The notes: generated by a model from the sequence alone, not told the origin. A stretch of 64,000 bases of DNA from Actinomycetes bacterium (GCA_021799445.1 JAJZAM010000001.1:30634-94633), one strand, 5' to 3'; positions 1-10,656 are shown, counted from the first letter of the stretch. Program-made: numbers and translations.

Positions 1-1307
1 TGGACGAGATAGTCAGGCTGTGCAAGCAGCGCGGGTTCGTTTTCCCCTCAGCGGAGATATACGGGGGGTTCCGGTCCACCTACGACTACGGGCCGCTTGG
101 GGTTCTGATGCTAAGGAACGTGAAGAACGCGTGGTGGCGTTCCATGGTGCAGTTACGCCACGACGTCGTGGGGCTTGACGCTGCGATCCTTTCTGCCCCT
201 AGGATCTGGGAGGCTTCGGGGCACCTCGCGAACTTCACGGACCCGCTCGTGGACTGCCGGAGTTGCAAGGAGCGCTGGAGGGCCGACCATTTGGAGGTCG
301 ACCCCGCCGACGGGAAGGTCCACTGCCCCAAGTGCGGGAGCACGGACCTGACCGAGGCGAGAGCGTTCAACTTGATGTTCAAGACTCACGCCGGCCCGGT
401 CGAGGACGAAGGCAGCGTCGCCTACTTGCGTCCCGAGACGGCGCAAGGGCATTTCGTGAACTTCTTGAACGTGCTTCAGACGTCGCGTAAGCGCCCGCCG
501 TTCGGCATCGCGCAGATCGGCAAGTCTTTCCGTAACGAGATCACCCCGGGTAACTTCGTGTTCCGCACCAGGGAGTTCGAGCAGATGGAGCTCGAGTTCT
601 TCGTGCCGCCCGAGGAAGGCCCGAAATGGTTCGAGCATTGGTGCGCCGAGCGTCTCGCCTGGTACGTCGAGCTCGGAATACCCTCCGGCATGCTGAGGCT
701 GAGGGCGCACGAACCCGAGGAGCTGTCGCACTACTCGGCGGGCACATCCGACGTCGAGTTCGCCTTCCCGTGGGGCTGGGGTGAGCTGGAGGGCATAGCC
801 AACAGGACCGACTTCGACCTCAAAGCGCACTCCGCGGCGAGCGGCGTGAAACTAGAGTACTTCGACCAGGCGACCAACACCCGTTACGTCCCCCACGTGA
901 TCGAACCGGCAGCCGGGGCGACGCGCACGATGATGGCCTTCCTCCTCGCAGCCTACGACAAAGACCAGGTCGGCGGCGAGGAGCGCACCGTGCTGCGCCT
1001 ACACCCGCGGATCGCCCCCTACCAGATTGCGGTCCTTCCACTTTCGAAGAAGGAGACACTCTCGGCTGTCGCAACCGAGGTGCTCGACCTTTTGTCCCCG
1101 CAGTACATGTGCGACTTCGACGAGACCCAGTCGATAGGACGCCGTTACCGCCGCCAGGATGAGATCGGCACGCCTCTGGCGGTGACGGTCGACTTCGACA
1201 CCCTCGAGGACCGGGCGGTCACCATCCGCGACCGTGACAGCACCGCGCAGGTGCGCGTGCCGATCGCCGGGCTTTTGGAGGAGGTCCGCTCCCGCCTGGG
1301 CATGTGA
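1..1307 (+). CDS. glyS: glycyl-tRNA synthetase, 5' partial
   Basis: Class II glycyl-tRNA synthetase of the dimeric bacterial/archaeal type, charging tRNA-Gly with glycine in the cytoplasm. The open frame enters from the window edge: codons read from base 3 give the family N-terminus (CKQRGFVFPSAEIYGG, then YDYGPLG), so only the first codon or few codons are missing. A zinc-binding insert (CRSC, later CPKC) is followed by the class II motif around FRNEITPG and a C-terminal anticodon-binding domain ending in EEVRSRLGM. The first in-frame ATG inside the window, at 108, is not the true start. ppdK follows 27 bp downstream on the same strand. Confidence 0.95.
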   Translation, partial: DEIVRLCKQRGFVFPSAEIYGGFRSTYDYGPLGVLMLRNVKNAWWRSMVQLRHDVVGLDAAILSAPRIWEASGHLANFTDPLVDCRSCKERWRADHLEVDPADGKVHCPKCGSTDLTEARAFNLMFKTHAGPVEDEGSVAYLRPETAQGHFVNFLNVLQTSRKRPPFGIAQIGKSFRNEITPGNFVFRTREFEQMELEFFVPPEEGPKWFEHWCAERLAWYVELGIPSGMLRLRAHEPEELSHYSAGTSDVEFAFPWGWGELEGIANRTDFDLKAHSAASGVKLEYFDQATNTRYVPHVIEPAAGATRTMMAFLLAAYDKDQVGGEERTVLRLHPRIAPYQIAVLPLSKKETLSAVATEVLDLLSPQYMCDFDETQSIGRRYRRQDEIGTPLAVTVDFDTLEDRAVTIRDRDSTAQVRVPIAGLLEEVRSRLGM

Positions 1308-1334
1308 CCTCCCGGGCGGACTTAGACTGTGGTC

Positions 1335-3962
1335 ATGCCGTTCGTCTACGCCTTCGACCACAAGCACCGCAAGCCTCCGATGGAGATGAAGGACCTTCTC
1401 GGGGGTAAAGGCGCCAACCTCGCCGAGATGACCTCGGTGCTGGGCCTGCCGGTGCCACCCGGCTTTACGATCACCACAGACGCGTGTCGCGCGTACATGA
1501 GCGGAGGCTGGCCCGAAAGCCTCGACGCTGAGGTCGCCAAGCACGTAGCGCGACTCGAGAAGGCGATGCACAAGAAGCTGGGAGACGCCGCCGATCCTTT
1601 GCTGGTCAGCGTGCGCTCCGGTGCCAAGTTCTCGATGCCGGGGATGATGGACACCGTGTTGAACCTCGGTCTAAACGACGCGTCGGTCAAAGGACTCGCG
1701 GAGCAGACCTCAGACGAGCGTTTCGCCTACGACTCGTACCGGCGGTTCATCTCCATGTACGCCAGGATCGTCCTCGGCCTCGAAGGGGCGCTGTTCGACG
1801 GACCCTTCGAAGAGGCCAAGCGTGACGCCGGCGTGGCCAGCGACGCCGAGCTACCCGCCGGCGCCCTAGCCGGGCTGTGCGAGACTTTCAAGGCTGTAGT
1901 GGAGGCCCAGACCGCAGAGCCGTTCCCCCAAGAACCCGCAGCCCAGCTTCGCGGGGCGATCGAAGCCGTGTTCCGCTCCTGGAACGGACCCCGGGCGGTC
2001 GCATACCGGGTCCGTGAGCGCATACCCCACGACCTTGGCACCGCGGTCAACGTGCAGACGATGGTCTTCGGAAACCGGGACAACACTTCGGGCACCGGTG
2101 TCGGTTTCACGAGGGACCCGGCCAGCGGAGCCCCCGGCGAGTACGGCGACTTTTTGGTGAACGCTCAAGGCGAGGACGTGGTAGCGGGCATCCGCAACAC
2201 GCTGCCCCTCGCCGAGCTCGGCCGGATCTTCCCGGACATCTTCAAGGAGCTGAAAGACATCTTCGCCCGTCTCGAAGCCCACTACCGGGACATGTGCGAC
2301 ACCGAGTTCACGATCGAGCAGGGCAAGCTTTGGATGCTACAAACCAGGGTCGGTAAGCGCACAGGCCGGGCTGCGCTTCGTATGGCCGTGGACATGACCC
2401 GTCAGAAGGGCTGGAAGATCACCCGTGAGGAGGCGGTCAGCCGTGTGAGCGCCGACCACCTCGACCAGGTGCTGCACCCGCAGTTCGCCGAGGAACCTTC
2501 GGTCGTGCTCGGCAAAGGCCTAGCCGCGTCGCCGGGTGCTGCAGTGGGAAGCGTCGTGTTCGAAGCCGACGAGGCCGCAGCCGCCGCGGCTCGGGGTGAG
2601 AGGGTGATCCTCGTGCGTAACGAGACCTCCCCCGAGGACGTGCACGGCATGATCGCAGCCCAGGGTGTCCTAACCACCAGGGGTGGGCTGGTCAGCCACG
2701 CAGCGGTCGTCGCCCGGGGTTGGGGCAAGCCGGCGGTGGTAGGGGCCGAAGCCGTTCGCATCACCGGCGAGGCTTTCACCATCGGGTCGCACACGATCCG
2801 AGCCGGAGACTTCATCTCCATAGACGGCAGCAGCGGGCTCATCGCCCTCGGAGAGGTTCCTCTCAAAGACGCAAGCCCCCCCGAGGAGTTCGACACGATC
2901 CTGTCCTGGGCCGATCAGATACGCAAAGGCCACCTCGCCGTCCGGGCGAACGCGGACAACGGTCCCGACGCTGCCAAGGCGCGTGAGTTCGGCGCGCAGG
3001 GTATCGGGCTGTGTCGCACCGAGCACATGTTCCTCGCCGAGGACCGCCTTCCGATAGTACGGCGGATGATCCTCGCAGCAGACCCTGAGGAGGAAGCGGC
3101 CGCCCTGGAGCAGCTCAGGGTGGCTCAGAAGCAGGACTTCGTCGCCATCCTCGAAGCCATGGACGGCCTGCCGGTGACGGTGCGCCTTTTGGACCCGCCT
3201 CTACACGAGTTCCTCCCCTCGACGTCGGAGCTTGAGATCAAAGAGGCCACGGTCGGCTTGGACGCCGAGGAGCGCCGGATGCTTCAAGCTGCGCGCGAAT
3301 GGCACGAAGCGAACCCGATGCTCGGAACGAGAGGTGTCCGCCTGGGCGTGGTAAAGCCAGGTTTGTACGCAATGCAGGTACGTGCGCTGCTAGAAGCCGC
3401 CGCCGAGCGGACGGCTGCGGGAGGCAAGCCGAAAGTCGAGGTGATGATCCCTCTCACCGTCACCCGCCAGGAGCTGGGCCTCGCACGCTCGTGGGTGGAG
3501 GAGGCGATAGCCGAGGCGTCCAAAGGTTTGCGAAAGAAACTTGACGTTGCGATCGGCACCATGGTGGAGACGCCCAGGGCCGCGGTGAGAGCCGACGAGA
3601 TGGCGGAGGAAGCCGACTTCTTCAGCTTCGGAACCAACGACCTGACCCAGATGACTTTCGGTTTCTCCCGCGACGATGTCGAAGGCCGGATGATGGCCAC
3701 CTACCTGGCCGAAGGCCTGCTAGCCAGGAACCCGTTCGAGACCATAGACCAGACCGGCGTAGGCCAACTGGTACGCGACGCCGTGCAGCGGGGCCGGGCC
3801 ACCCGCCCAGACATCAAGCTCGGCGTGTGCGGGGAGCACGGAGGCGACCCCGAGTCGATCGACTTCTTCTACCGTGTCGGGCTGGACTACGTGTCGTGCT
3901 CGCCGTTTAGGGTGCCCATAGCGCGGCTGGCCGCGGCTCAAGCGGTCGTAGCGAACCGCTGA
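1335..3962 (+). CDS. ppdK: pyruvate, phosphate dikinase
   Basis: Interconverts pyruvate, ATP and phosphate with phosphoenolpyruvate, AMP and pyrophosphate. The N-terminal ATP-grasp domain begins LLGGKGANLAEM. The swivelling phospho-His domain contains GGLVSHAAVVARGWGKP, whose histidine is residue 455 when translation starts at the ATG of 1335, the same number as the catalytic His of the Clostridium symbiosum enzyme. The C-terminal PEP-binding barrel has FGTNDLTQMTFGFSRDD and the CGEHGG motif. 875 residues is full length. A GTG two codons earlier (1329) is possible, but TAGACT at 1323-1328 lies six bases before the ATG, which suits a leaderless mRNA starting at 1335. Confidence 0.96.
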   Translation: MPFVYAFDHKHRKPPMEMKDLLGGKGANLAEMTSVLGLPVPPGFTITTDACRAYMSGGWPESLDAEVAKHVARLEKAMHKKLGDAADPLLVSVRSGAKFSMPGMMDTVLNLGLNDASVKGLAEQTSDERFAYDSYRRFISMYARIVLGLEGALFDGPFEEAKRDAGVASDAELPAGALAGLCETFKAVVEAQTAEPFPQEPAAQLRGAIEAVFRSWNGPRAVAYRVRERIPHDLGTAVNVQTMVFGNRDNTSGTGVGFTRDPASGAPGEYGDFLVNAQGEDVVAGIRNTLPLAELGRIFPDIFKELKDIFARLEAHYRDMCDTEFTIEQGKLWMLQTRVGKRTGRAALRMAVDMTRQKGWKITREEAVSRVSADHLDQVLHPQFAEEPSVVLGKGLAASPGAAVGSVVFEADEAAAAAARGERVILVRNETSPEDVHGMIAAQGVLTTRGGLVSHAAVVARGWGKPAVVGAEAVRITGEAFTIGSHTIRAGDFISIDGSSGLIALGEVPLKDASPPEEFDTILSWADQIRKGHLAVRANADNGPDAAKAREFGAQGIGLCRTEHMFLAEDRLPIVRRMILAADPEEEAAALEQLRVAQKQDFVAILEAMDGLPVTVRLLDPPLHEFLPSTSELEIKEATVGLDAEERRMLQAAREWHEANPMLGTRGVRLGVVKPGLYAMQVRALLEAAAERTAAGGKPKVEVMIPLTVTRQELGLARSWVEEAIAEASKGLRKKLDVAIGTMVETPRAAVRADEMAEEADFFSFGTNDLTQMTFGFSRDDVEGRMMATYLAEGLLARNPFETIDQTGVGQLVRDAVQRGRATRPDIKLGVCGEHGGDPESIDFFYRVGLDYVSCSPFRVPIARLAAAQAVVANR

Positions 3963-3990
3963 GGGTACTTCAGGGTCGTAGGCTCTGGCT

Positions 3991-5865
3991 GTGGGGATAG
4001 TCGACGAGGACATCGCCAAGGTCAGAGCGGCCACCGACTTCGTCGCCGTGGTGAGCGAGCACCTGGCTTTGCGCCGGGTCGGTACCCGCTGGGTTGGGCT
4101 CTGCCCTTTCCACACAGAAAAGTCCCCGTCGTTCTCCGTGAACGCAGAGATGGGCTTGTACTACTGCTTCGGCTGCGGGGCGAAAGGCGACGCCATCTCT
4201 TTCGTGCGTGAGATGGAACACCTCGACTTCGTAGACGCCGTCGAGAAGCTCGCCGGACGCGCCGGTATAACGTTGCGCTACGACGACGCTTCGGGCGGCC
4301 GGGACCGCAGCAGGCGCAGCCGGATCCACGAGACCCTCGAAGCGGCGATCGCCTGGTACCACGAACGGCTGTTGTCGTCGCCCGATGCCGCCGCCGCACG
4401 GGCGTACCTGCGACGCGAACGCGGTTACGACGCCGACGTGGTCCGCCGGTACCGTCTCGGCTGGGCGCCCCAAGGCCGCAACGAGCTTATAAAGGCGTTG
4501 CCCGTTCCCGCGGCTGCCCTGGTCGACGCCGGGTTGGCGACACTCGACGAGGCCGGAAGCTACGTCGACTTTTTCCGGGGGAGGATACTGTTCCCTATCT
4601 TCGAGCCGGGCGGTAAACCGGTCGGCGCCGGCGGGCGTCTCCTGCCGGGCGGGCGAGGACCGAAGTACAAGAACACGTCCAACACCGCCGTCTACGACAA
4701 GAGCCGCACGCTTTACGGTCTCAACTGGGCCAAGGAGGCGATAGTCGCCCGCGGGAGGGTGGTCGTATGCGAGGGTTACACCGACGTCATAGGTCTGCAG
4801 CGTGCCGGGGTGGAGGAGGCGGTCGCGACGTGCGGGACCGCTCTTGCTGAGGGTCACATCAAAGCCCTCACCAACTTCGCCCGGCGCGTGGTCCTAGCCT
4901 ACGACGCTGACGCAGCCGGGCAGACGGCGGCTGAGAAGTTCTACGGCTGGGAGTCGCGCTTCGAAGTTCACATAGGCGTCGTCGACATGCCTCCGGGTTC
5001 GGATCCGGCGGACATGGCAAGGCAGCACCCTGAGCGGCTCCTAGCCGGCGTCGACGCTGCCACCCCTTACCTTGGGTTCCGCCTAGAACGCCTCTTCGCG
5101 TCGAGCGACCTGACGCACCCCGAGGGACGGGCCAGGGCGGCCGGGGTGGCGATGTCCATGATCGCGCAGCATCCCGACCCGCTGGTGAAAGACCAGTACA
5201 TCATGGTCGTCGCCGACCGTTGCGGGGTTGCACCGGAGCGTCTGCGGACTATGAGCGCACCGCGCGAGGACCGGCCGGTGGCGGTCGTGCGCTCACGGGC
5301 TGTCGCGGTCGCGGGCCCGGAGATGGAAGCTCTGCGCCTGCTCGTGCAGAAACCCGCCGAGATAGCCGGCCTGCTCGACGCTTCCATGTTCTCCCCGGGC
5401 GTGGCGTTGGAAGCCTACAGAGCCCTGACAGCTTCGCCCGACGTCTACGCGGCGATAGAAGCGTCGGTGCCTCAAGTTGCGGAGCTCCTGCAGCGGGCGG
5501 CAGTGGACGAGTCCGACGCGGAACCCCTCGACGTGGTCAAGCTGTTGTTGGAGCGGGCGGTGGACAGGGAGCTGGGCGCCCTCAAAGCCGAGATGCGCCG
5601 GGCGGCGCCGGGGGATCAGGCGGCGTACCCGGCGACGATCGCATGGCTCAAGCTGGCCTTGGAGACTTTGCGCGCCGACACTTCCAGGGACGCGTCCGCT
5701 GCGCTGGACGCGGCGGACGCTCTCGTCGGTTGGCTCGTCGCGCGGCGGGAGGCGTCGAGCTCTCAGGACCGGACGAACCTTCCTGATCAGCCACCCTCCG
5801 AGAACCCGACGGTTTCCGAGGACCAGGTGCTGTCCGGCGGGCCCCGGCAGGAGCTGGTGCCGTGA
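3991..5865 (+). CDS. dnaG: DNA primase
   Basis: Synthesises RNA primers at the replication fork. The N-terminal CHC2 zinc ribbon has ligands C38, H41, C59 and C62. The TOPRIM core follows from about residue 256 ([10 protein letters not shown]) with the acidic YDADAAGQ motif. The C-terminal DnaB-interacting part is poorly conserved and ends in a Ser/Pro-rich tail. 624 residues is normal. The start is GTG, with TAGGCT at 3979-3984 six bases upstream and no Shine-Dalgarno, suggesting a leaderless message. The stop overlaps the rpoD start by 4 bp (GTGA), so primase and primary sigma factor are translationally coupled. Confidence 0.96.
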   Translation: MGIVDEDIAKVRAATDFVAVVSEHLALRRVGTRWVGLCPFHTEKSPSFSVNAEMGLYYCFGCGAKGDAISFVREMEHLDFVDAVEKLAGRAGITLRYDDASGGRDRSRRSRIHETLEAAIAWYHERLLSSPDAAAARAYLRRERGYDADVVRRYRLGWAPQGRNELIKALPVPAAALVDAGLATLDEAGSYVDFFRGRILFPIFEPGGKPVGAGGRLLPGGRGPKYKNTSNTAVYDKSRTLYGLNWAKEAIVARGRVVVCEGYTDVIGLQRAGVEEAVATCGTALAEGHIKALTNFARRVVLAYDADAAGQTAAEKFYGWESRFEVHIGVVDMPPGSDPADMARQHPERLLAGVDAATPYLGFRLERLFASSDLTHPEGRARAAGVAMSMIAQHPDPLVKDQYIMVVADRCGVAPERLRTMSAPREDRPVAVVRSRAVAVAGPEMEALRLLVQKPAEIAGLLDASMFSPGVALEAYRALTASPDVYAAIEASVPQVAELLQRAAVDESDAEPLDVVKLLLERAVDRELGALKAEMRRAAPGDQAAYPATIAWLKLALETLRADTSRDASAALDAADALVGWLVARREASSSQDRTNLPDQPPSENPTVSEDQVLSGGPRQELVP

Positions 5866-7226
5866 GCGCGCCGAACGCCGGGACTGAAGGAGCCGGGCGG
5901 GAAGGTCCGGGGTCGTCTCCCCGTCCGGGGATGTTCCCCGAAAGCGAGTTCGTGGCTTTGCTGCTCGTCGGCCGGGAGCGAGGCTACCTCGACGCCGACG
6001 ACGTCATCGGCGTCCTCGAAGGCGTAGAGCTCACGCCGGAAGTCATCTCGACGGTCATCGCCAGGGTCCGTGCGGCCGGTATCGACTACCGGGGTGAGGA
6101 CGCGCCCGCACCTGACGACGGGGACGTGACCGAGATGCCCGGAGCCGAGATGCCCGGAGCCGAGCTGCCCACAGCCAGGGAGGCAAGTCCGGGGACCTTT
6201 CCCGCTAGGGGGACACGACCCGACAGCCACGCAGGACAGCCGGCGCGAAAGCGGCCCGCACGAAGCCGAAACGTCGGGTTCGACGCCGCGTTCGAATCCC
6301 CCGGAGGCGAGGATCCTGTCAGGCTCTACCTCAAGGAGATCGGCAAAGTTCCGCTCCTCAGCGCCTCCGACGAGGTGTTCCTCGCCCGGCGTGTCCAGGC
6401 CGGCCTGGCAGCCTCAGAGCGTCTCAGCACCCGCGTCGGGGAACCTGAACCCGACGCTCACGCTGCGAGGCTCGAAGACGAAAGGATCCGCCTCGAAGGT
6501 CTCGCCGCGAAGCGCCTTCTGATCGAGGCGAACTTGCGCCTCGTGGTGTCCATAGCTAAGCGCTACCGCAACAGGGGTATGGCCTTCTTGGACCTGATAC
6601 AAGAGGGCAACGTGGGCCTGATGAGAGCAGTCGACAAGTTCGACTACTCGAAAGGCTTCAAGTTCTCGACCTACGCCACTTGGTGGATACGCCAGGCCAT
6701 AAGCAGGGCGATAGCTGACCAGGCCCGCACGATCCGCATACCGATCCACATGATCGACACGATCAACTCGGTGATAAGAGCTCAGCGGCAACTGCTGCAG
6801 GACCTCGGTCGCGACCCGAGCGTAGAAGAGGTAGCGGGGCGAGTGGGTATGACGCCCGGCAAGGTACGCGACATCCTCCTCGCCAGCCAGGAGACCATCT
6901 CTTTGGAGCAGCCGATGGGCGACGACGACTTCAGCTTGTTCGACCTGATCGAAGACCCCGCAGCTGTAGCTCCCGTTGAGGCCGCAACCCAGGCGATGCT
7001 CAACCAGGCCCTCAACGAGGCGTTGGAGGACCTACCCGAGCGGGAGCGCAGGGTGCTCCAGCTTCGTTTCGGTCTCGTAGACGGGCGGATGCACACCCTC
7101 GACGAGGTGGGTCGAGAGATAGGAGTCACCCGGGAGCGGATACGCCAGATCGAGATCAAGACCCTCGCCCGGCTGCGCAACCCGGTGCACTCGGGGCACC
7201 TGCGAAGCTACCTAGAGCTCGAATAG
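5862..7226 (+). CDS. rpoD: primary RNA polymerase sigma factor (sigma-70 / RpoD)
   Basis: Housekeeping sigma factor directing RNA polymerase to -10/-35 promoters. A region 1.1-like N-terminus ([19 protein letters not shown]) is followed by a low-complexity linker with a repeated MPGAE unit. Region 1.2 is [16 protein letters not shown]. Region 2 is nearly canonical ([22 protein letters not shown], then [13 protein letters not shown]). Region 4.2 is [21 protein letters not shown], ending [10 protein letters not shown]. 454 residues. The GTG start overlaps the dnaG stop. The linkage to dnaG and tRNA-Asn is typical of actinobacteria. It probably recognises the TANNNT -10 elements seen throughout this window. 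Confidence 0.96.
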   Translation: MSAPNAGTEGAGREGPGSSPRPGMFPESEFVALLLVGRERGYLDADDVIGVLEGVELTPEVISTVIARVRAAGIDYRGEDAPAPDDGDVTEMPGAEMPGAELPTAREASPGTFPARGTRPDSHAGQPARKRPARSRNVGFDAAFESPGGEDPVRLYLKEIGKVPLLSASDEVFLARRVQAGLAASERLSTRVGEPEPDAHAARLEDERIRLEGLAAKRLLIEANLRLVVSIAKRYRNRGMAFLDLIQEGNVGLMRAVDKFDYSKGFKFSTYATWWIRQAISRAIADQARTIRIPIHMIDTINSVIRAQRQLLQDLGRDPSVEEVAGRVGMTPGKVRDILLASQETISLEQPMGDDDFSLFDLIEDPAAVAPVEAATQAMLNQALNEALEDLPERERRVLQLRFGLVDGRMHTLDEVGREIGVTRERIRQIEIKTLARLRNPVHSGHLRSYLELE

Positions 7227-7278
7227 GCGGGGTCGCTTGTGGGGGCCGGGAGTTTTCCTGATATCGTTGGGCGTCCTT

Positions 7279-7351
7279 TCCGGGGTAGCTCAATCGGCAG
7301 AGCGGGTGGCTGTTAACCACTAGGTTGGGGGTTCGAGTCCCTCCCCCGGAG
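7279..7351 (+). tRNA. tRNA-Asn (anticodon GTT)
   Basis: The acceptor stem TCCGGGG (7279-7285) pairs fully with CCCCGGA (7344-7350), with discriminator G at 7351. The D-arm region is GCTCAATCGGCAGAGC, the anticodon loop is CTGTTAA giving GTT, and the T-arm contains GGTTCGAGTCC. CCA is not encoded. A plausible promoter lies upstream (TTGTGG at 7237, TATCGT at 7262). Confidence 0.96.
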
Positions 7352-7360
7352 CGCCTTCGG

Positions 7361-7702
<342 letters not shown>

Positions 7703-9004
7703 CTACCGCTCCCGTCGCTCGGTTTGATGGGATAAGCCGGCTGATCGCGTGCCGGCCGACGCGTCGAAGTCGTAGGCGCTCTCCTCGAAGAGACTGAGGT
7801 CCAGACCCGCCTGCTCGTCGGGCTCGGAGACCCTGAGACCGACCGTCTTTTTGATCACCCAGGCGATCGCCGCCGTCACGACGAGCGAGTAGCCGCCGAC
7901 GGTCACGACCGCCAGCGCCTGATGGCCGAGCAGTGTCAGGCCTCCGCCGTAGAACAAGCCGTTCGCCCCCAAGGCGGCGGAAGTTCCGAGCAGGCCGACC
8001 GCCAGGGTCCCTATGAGCCCGCCGACACCGTGGACGGCGAGCACGTCGAGGGAGTCGTCCAAGCCGAGGCGGAACTTGAGGCTTACAGCCAGAGCGCACA
8101 GCCCCCCGGCGGCCACTCCGATCAGCGTGGCGCCGAGCGTGTCGACGTAGCCGCAGGCCGGGGTGATCGCGACAGCCCCGGCGACGGCACCGCTGACAGC
8201 CCCGAGGGTCGTCGGCTTGCCGGTGCGGAGCTTCTCGACTGCGATCCACGACAGCAGAGCGGCTGCGGTGGCGGTGTTGGTGTTGACGAACGCGACTCCA
8301 GCCCCGACCGAGCTCAAAGCCGAGCCGGCGTTGAAACCGAACCAACCGAACCACAAGATCCCCCCGCCCAGCACTGTGAGGGGGATGTTGTGCGGCCGCA
8401 TCAGCGATCTCGGCCAGCCGCGACGGCGGCCCACCACAAGCGCCAGGGCGGCTCCCGCCAGGCCGGCGTTGAGCTCTACCACGGTGCCGCCGGCGAAGTC
8501 CTCGGTGCCCATCTTCGCCAGCCAACCTTGGGGGGAGAACACCCAGTGGGCGATAGGAGCGTACACGAGCACCGACCAGGCCACGATGAAAGCGAGGAAA
8601 GCCCCGAACTTCATCCTGTCCGCCCCTGAACCGGTGAGCAAAGCCGGGGTGATGATAGCGAACATCATCTGGAATGCGATGAACGCCACCGGCGGGATGT
8701 GCTGGGCGTGCGTGCCGGTGAAGCCCGGCACCGGCTGGTTCAGATGGCCAAGACCAGCGAAGTGCAAGGTGCCGATCAGCCCGACGCCGCCGGCGTCAGG
8801 GCCGAAAGCGAGGCTGTAGGTGACCCACACCCACACCAGGCTCACCACCGCCATCACCGCGAAGTTCTGGATGAGCATGCCCAGGACGTTCTTACGTCTG
8901 ACCATCCCCCCGTAGAACAGCGCGAGACCCGGTGTCATGAAAAGCACCAGGGCGGCGCTCACGAGGACCCAAGCCGTGTCCCCAGAGTTGTAGTGCACGT
9001 GCAA
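7703..9004 (-). CDS. amtB: ammonium transporter (Amt/MEP/Rh family)
   Basis: Integral membrane channel for ammonium uptake. 433 residues with about 11 hydrophobic segments and family motifs (GLALFYGGMVR near residue 27, NTNTATAAALLSW). The pore histidine pair is altered: the second His is present (VHGVGG, His325), but the first position in DFAGGTVVE is Glu177 rather than His. Such Glu variants exist in some fungal and bacterial Amt proteins. The TTG start at 9004 is chosen because GGAG lies six bases upstream; a GTG two codons in is the alternative. The long C-terminal tail could contact PII. Confidence 0.94.
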   Translation of the reverse strand: MHVHYNSGDTAWVLVSAALVLFMTPGLALFYGGMVRRKNVLGMLIQNFAVMAVVSLVWVWVTYSLAFGPDAGGVGLIGTLHFAGLGHLNQPVPGFTGTHAQHIPPVAFIAFQMMFAIITPALLTGSGADRMKFGAFLAFIVAWSVLVYAPIAHWVFSPQGWLAKMGTEDFAGGTVVELNAGLAGAALALVVGRRRGWPRSLMRPHNIPLTVLGGGILWFGWFGFNAGSALSSVGAGVAFVNTNTATAAALLSWIAVEKLRTGKPTTLGAVSGAVAGAVAITPACGYVDTLGATLIGVAAGGLCALAVSLKFRLGLDDSLDVLAVHGVGGLIGTLAVGLLGTSAALGANGLFYGGGLTLLGHQALAVVTVGGYSLVVTAAIAWVIKKTVGLRVSEPDEQAGLDLSLFEESAYDFDASAGTRSAGLSHQTERRER

Positions 9005-9094
9005 AGGAGTCTCCGTCGAGGTTCACGTCGACGCGGCGGCGCAGGTCGAACTGCGACAAGATAGCGCCTCGGGATCTCGGCTACGATATCAAGG

Positions 9095-9766
9095 GTGCAC
9101 AACGTTGAGTTTTACTTCGACGTGATGTGCCCTTGGGCTTACCAGTCCTCCAAGTGGATCCGCGAGGCCCGAGCCGTGCGTCCGATAGAGGTCACCTGGC
9201 GTTTCTTCTCCTTGGAGGAGGTCAACCGGGAGGAAACCAAGAAGCACCCTTGGGAACGCCCGTGGTCCTACGGTTGGTCGATGCTGCGGGTCGCGGCGCT
9301 GCTGCGGCGGGGTGATCACGGCAACGAACTGGTCGACCGCTTCTACGGGGTTGCCGGGCGGGTCCTGCACGAGGAGGGAGTCAAAGTGCACACCCCCGAC
9401 GGCCTCGCCGGCGTCTTGGAGGAGATCGGCCAGGATCCGGGTCTTGTCGAAGCCGCAGTGGCGGACGCCACCACGAACGCTGACGTCCTCGCAGACCACG
9501 AAAGTCTCGTGGCCCAAGGGGGTTATGGGGTGCCGACGCTGGTGATAGACGGCTCCTGCGTGGTCTTCGGCCCGGTCATCACCCCAGCCCCGACCGGTGC
9601 TGCCGCCGGGCGGCTTTGGGACGCCGTCGCGGCATGGGCGGAGTTCCCCCACCTGTACGAGATGCGCCGCCCCAAGACGGACCACGACTGGCGGCACATC
9701 GAGAGCTCCTTCGCCCCATACCTGAACGCGCGCGACTGGCGTAGCGTGCAGAACCCGGTGCCGTGA
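9095..9766 (+). CDS. DsbA-family oxidoreductase (mycothiol-dependent nitroreductase-like)
   Basis: Thioredoxin-fold DsbA-family protein of 223 residues. The N-terminus (YFDVMCPWAYQSSKWIREA) closely resembles the mycobacterial Rv2466c group. The active-site motif is CPWA: only Cys12 is present, and the resolving cysteine of CPWC is Ala, which fits one-cysteine chemistry with a low-molecular-weight thiol such as mycothiol. The cis-Pro loop GVPTLV is near residue 145. GTG start; TACGAT at 9082-9087 is seven bases upstream and no Shine-Dalgarno is visible, so the mRNA is probably leaderless. It overlaps the next gene by 4 bp. Confidence 0.82.
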   Translation: MHNVEFYFDVMCPWAYQSSKWIREARAVRPIEVTWRFFSLEEVNREETKKHPWERPWSYGWSMLRVAALLRRGDHGNELVDRFYGVAGRVLHEEGVKVHTPDGLAGVLEEIGQDPGLVEAAVADATTNADVLADHESLVAQGGYGVPTLVIDGSCVVFGPVITPAPTGAAAGRLWDAVAAWAEFPHLYEMRRPKTDHDWRHIESSFAPYLNARDWRSVQNPVP

Positions 9767-10623
9767 GCGTGCCCACGCCCACCCCGGGCATCCTGGCCGA
9801 CAACTCGGCCGGCGGGCTTCGCCGCCAGCTTGAGGAGGTGTGGACGAGCCTCTCCGGCCTAGGCGAGAGCATCAGCGACGCCGAGTGGAACCTGCCTACG
9901 ACCTGCCCGGGCTGGGATGTCGCCGCTCAGTTCGCCCACATGATCGGCACTGAAAGCTCGCTTCTCGGACGGCCGGTCCCCGAGGCTCCGGCCCAGGTCC
10001 CGTCGCACGTCCGCAACCAGATCGGCGGTCTCAACGAAGCTTGGGTGCTCAGCCTCGCCCCGGCAAGCCGGACAGAGGTCCTCGAACGCTTCGGTGAGGT
10101 GACCGCCGCTCGCCTCGAAGCTCTCAATGCCATGAGCGAGGAGGACTTCTCCCGGCCGTCGTGGACGCCCGTCGGGCAGGCCGACTACCGGCGTTTCATG
10201 CAGATCAGGGTCTTCGACTGCTGGGTGCACGAGCAGGACATCCGCGACGCCGCAGGCCGCCCAGGGCACGGGACCGGCCCGGCCGTGGAGCAGTCCCTCG
10301 ACGAGATCGTCCGCGCCGCCGGCTACGTCGTCGGCAAGCTCGGCAAGGCTCCGACGGGCTCTACGGTGCTCTTCGAGCTGACGGGCCCGGCTCGCCGTGC
10401 GGTCAAAGTGTCGGTCGCTGACGGCCGGGCCCGGGTCGTGGCCGACCTCCAAGCACCTCCTACTACTACGCTGCGGCTCAGTTCCGACGCGTACGCCCGT
10501 CTTTCCTGCGGGCGGGTGGACCCTTCGGCGGTACTAGAAGGAGGGGCTCTCGGCGGGGTGGAGGTCGCCGGCGACGTCGAGCTCGGCCGGCGAATAGTCG
10601 CGCACCTGGCGTTCACTATCTGA
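9763..10623 (+). CDS. maleylpyruvate isomerase family mycothiol-dependent enzyme
   Basis: Two-domain protein of 286 residues. The N-terminal DinB-like four-helix bundle shows the family pattern (TTCPGWDVAAQFAHMIGTES, later DCWVHEQDIRDA with likely metal-binding histidines). The C-terminal domain (from about residue 200) is of the MDMPI/SCP-like type and ends in LGRRIVAHLAFTI. Family members are mycothiol-dependent isomerases or S-transferases; the substrate is unknown. It is translationally coupled (GTGA overlap) to the DsbA-like gene, so both may act on mycothiol adducts. Confidence 0.8.
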   Translation: MSVPTPTPGILADNSAGGLRRQLEEVWTSLSGLGESISDAEWNLPTTCPGWDVAAQFAHMIGTESSLLGRPVPEAPAQVPSHVRNQIGGLNEAWVLSLAPASRTEVLERFGEVTAARLEALNAMSEEDFSRPSWTPVGQADYRRFMQIRVFDCWVHEQDIRDAAGRPGHGTGPAVEQSLDEIVRAAGYVVGKLGKAPTGSTVLFELTGPARRAVKVSVADGRARVVADLQAPPTTTLRLSSDAYARLSCGRVDPSAVLEGGALGGVEVAGDVELGRRIVAHLAFTI

Positions 10624-10656
10624 CTAACCCCGCGGGGCTGACTAACCTCCTTGGAT

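Noticed and set aside
108-1307. ATG at 108 as the start of glyS
   Set aside because: The frame is open to base 3 and encodes the conserved N-terminus, so the gene begins at or before the window edge.
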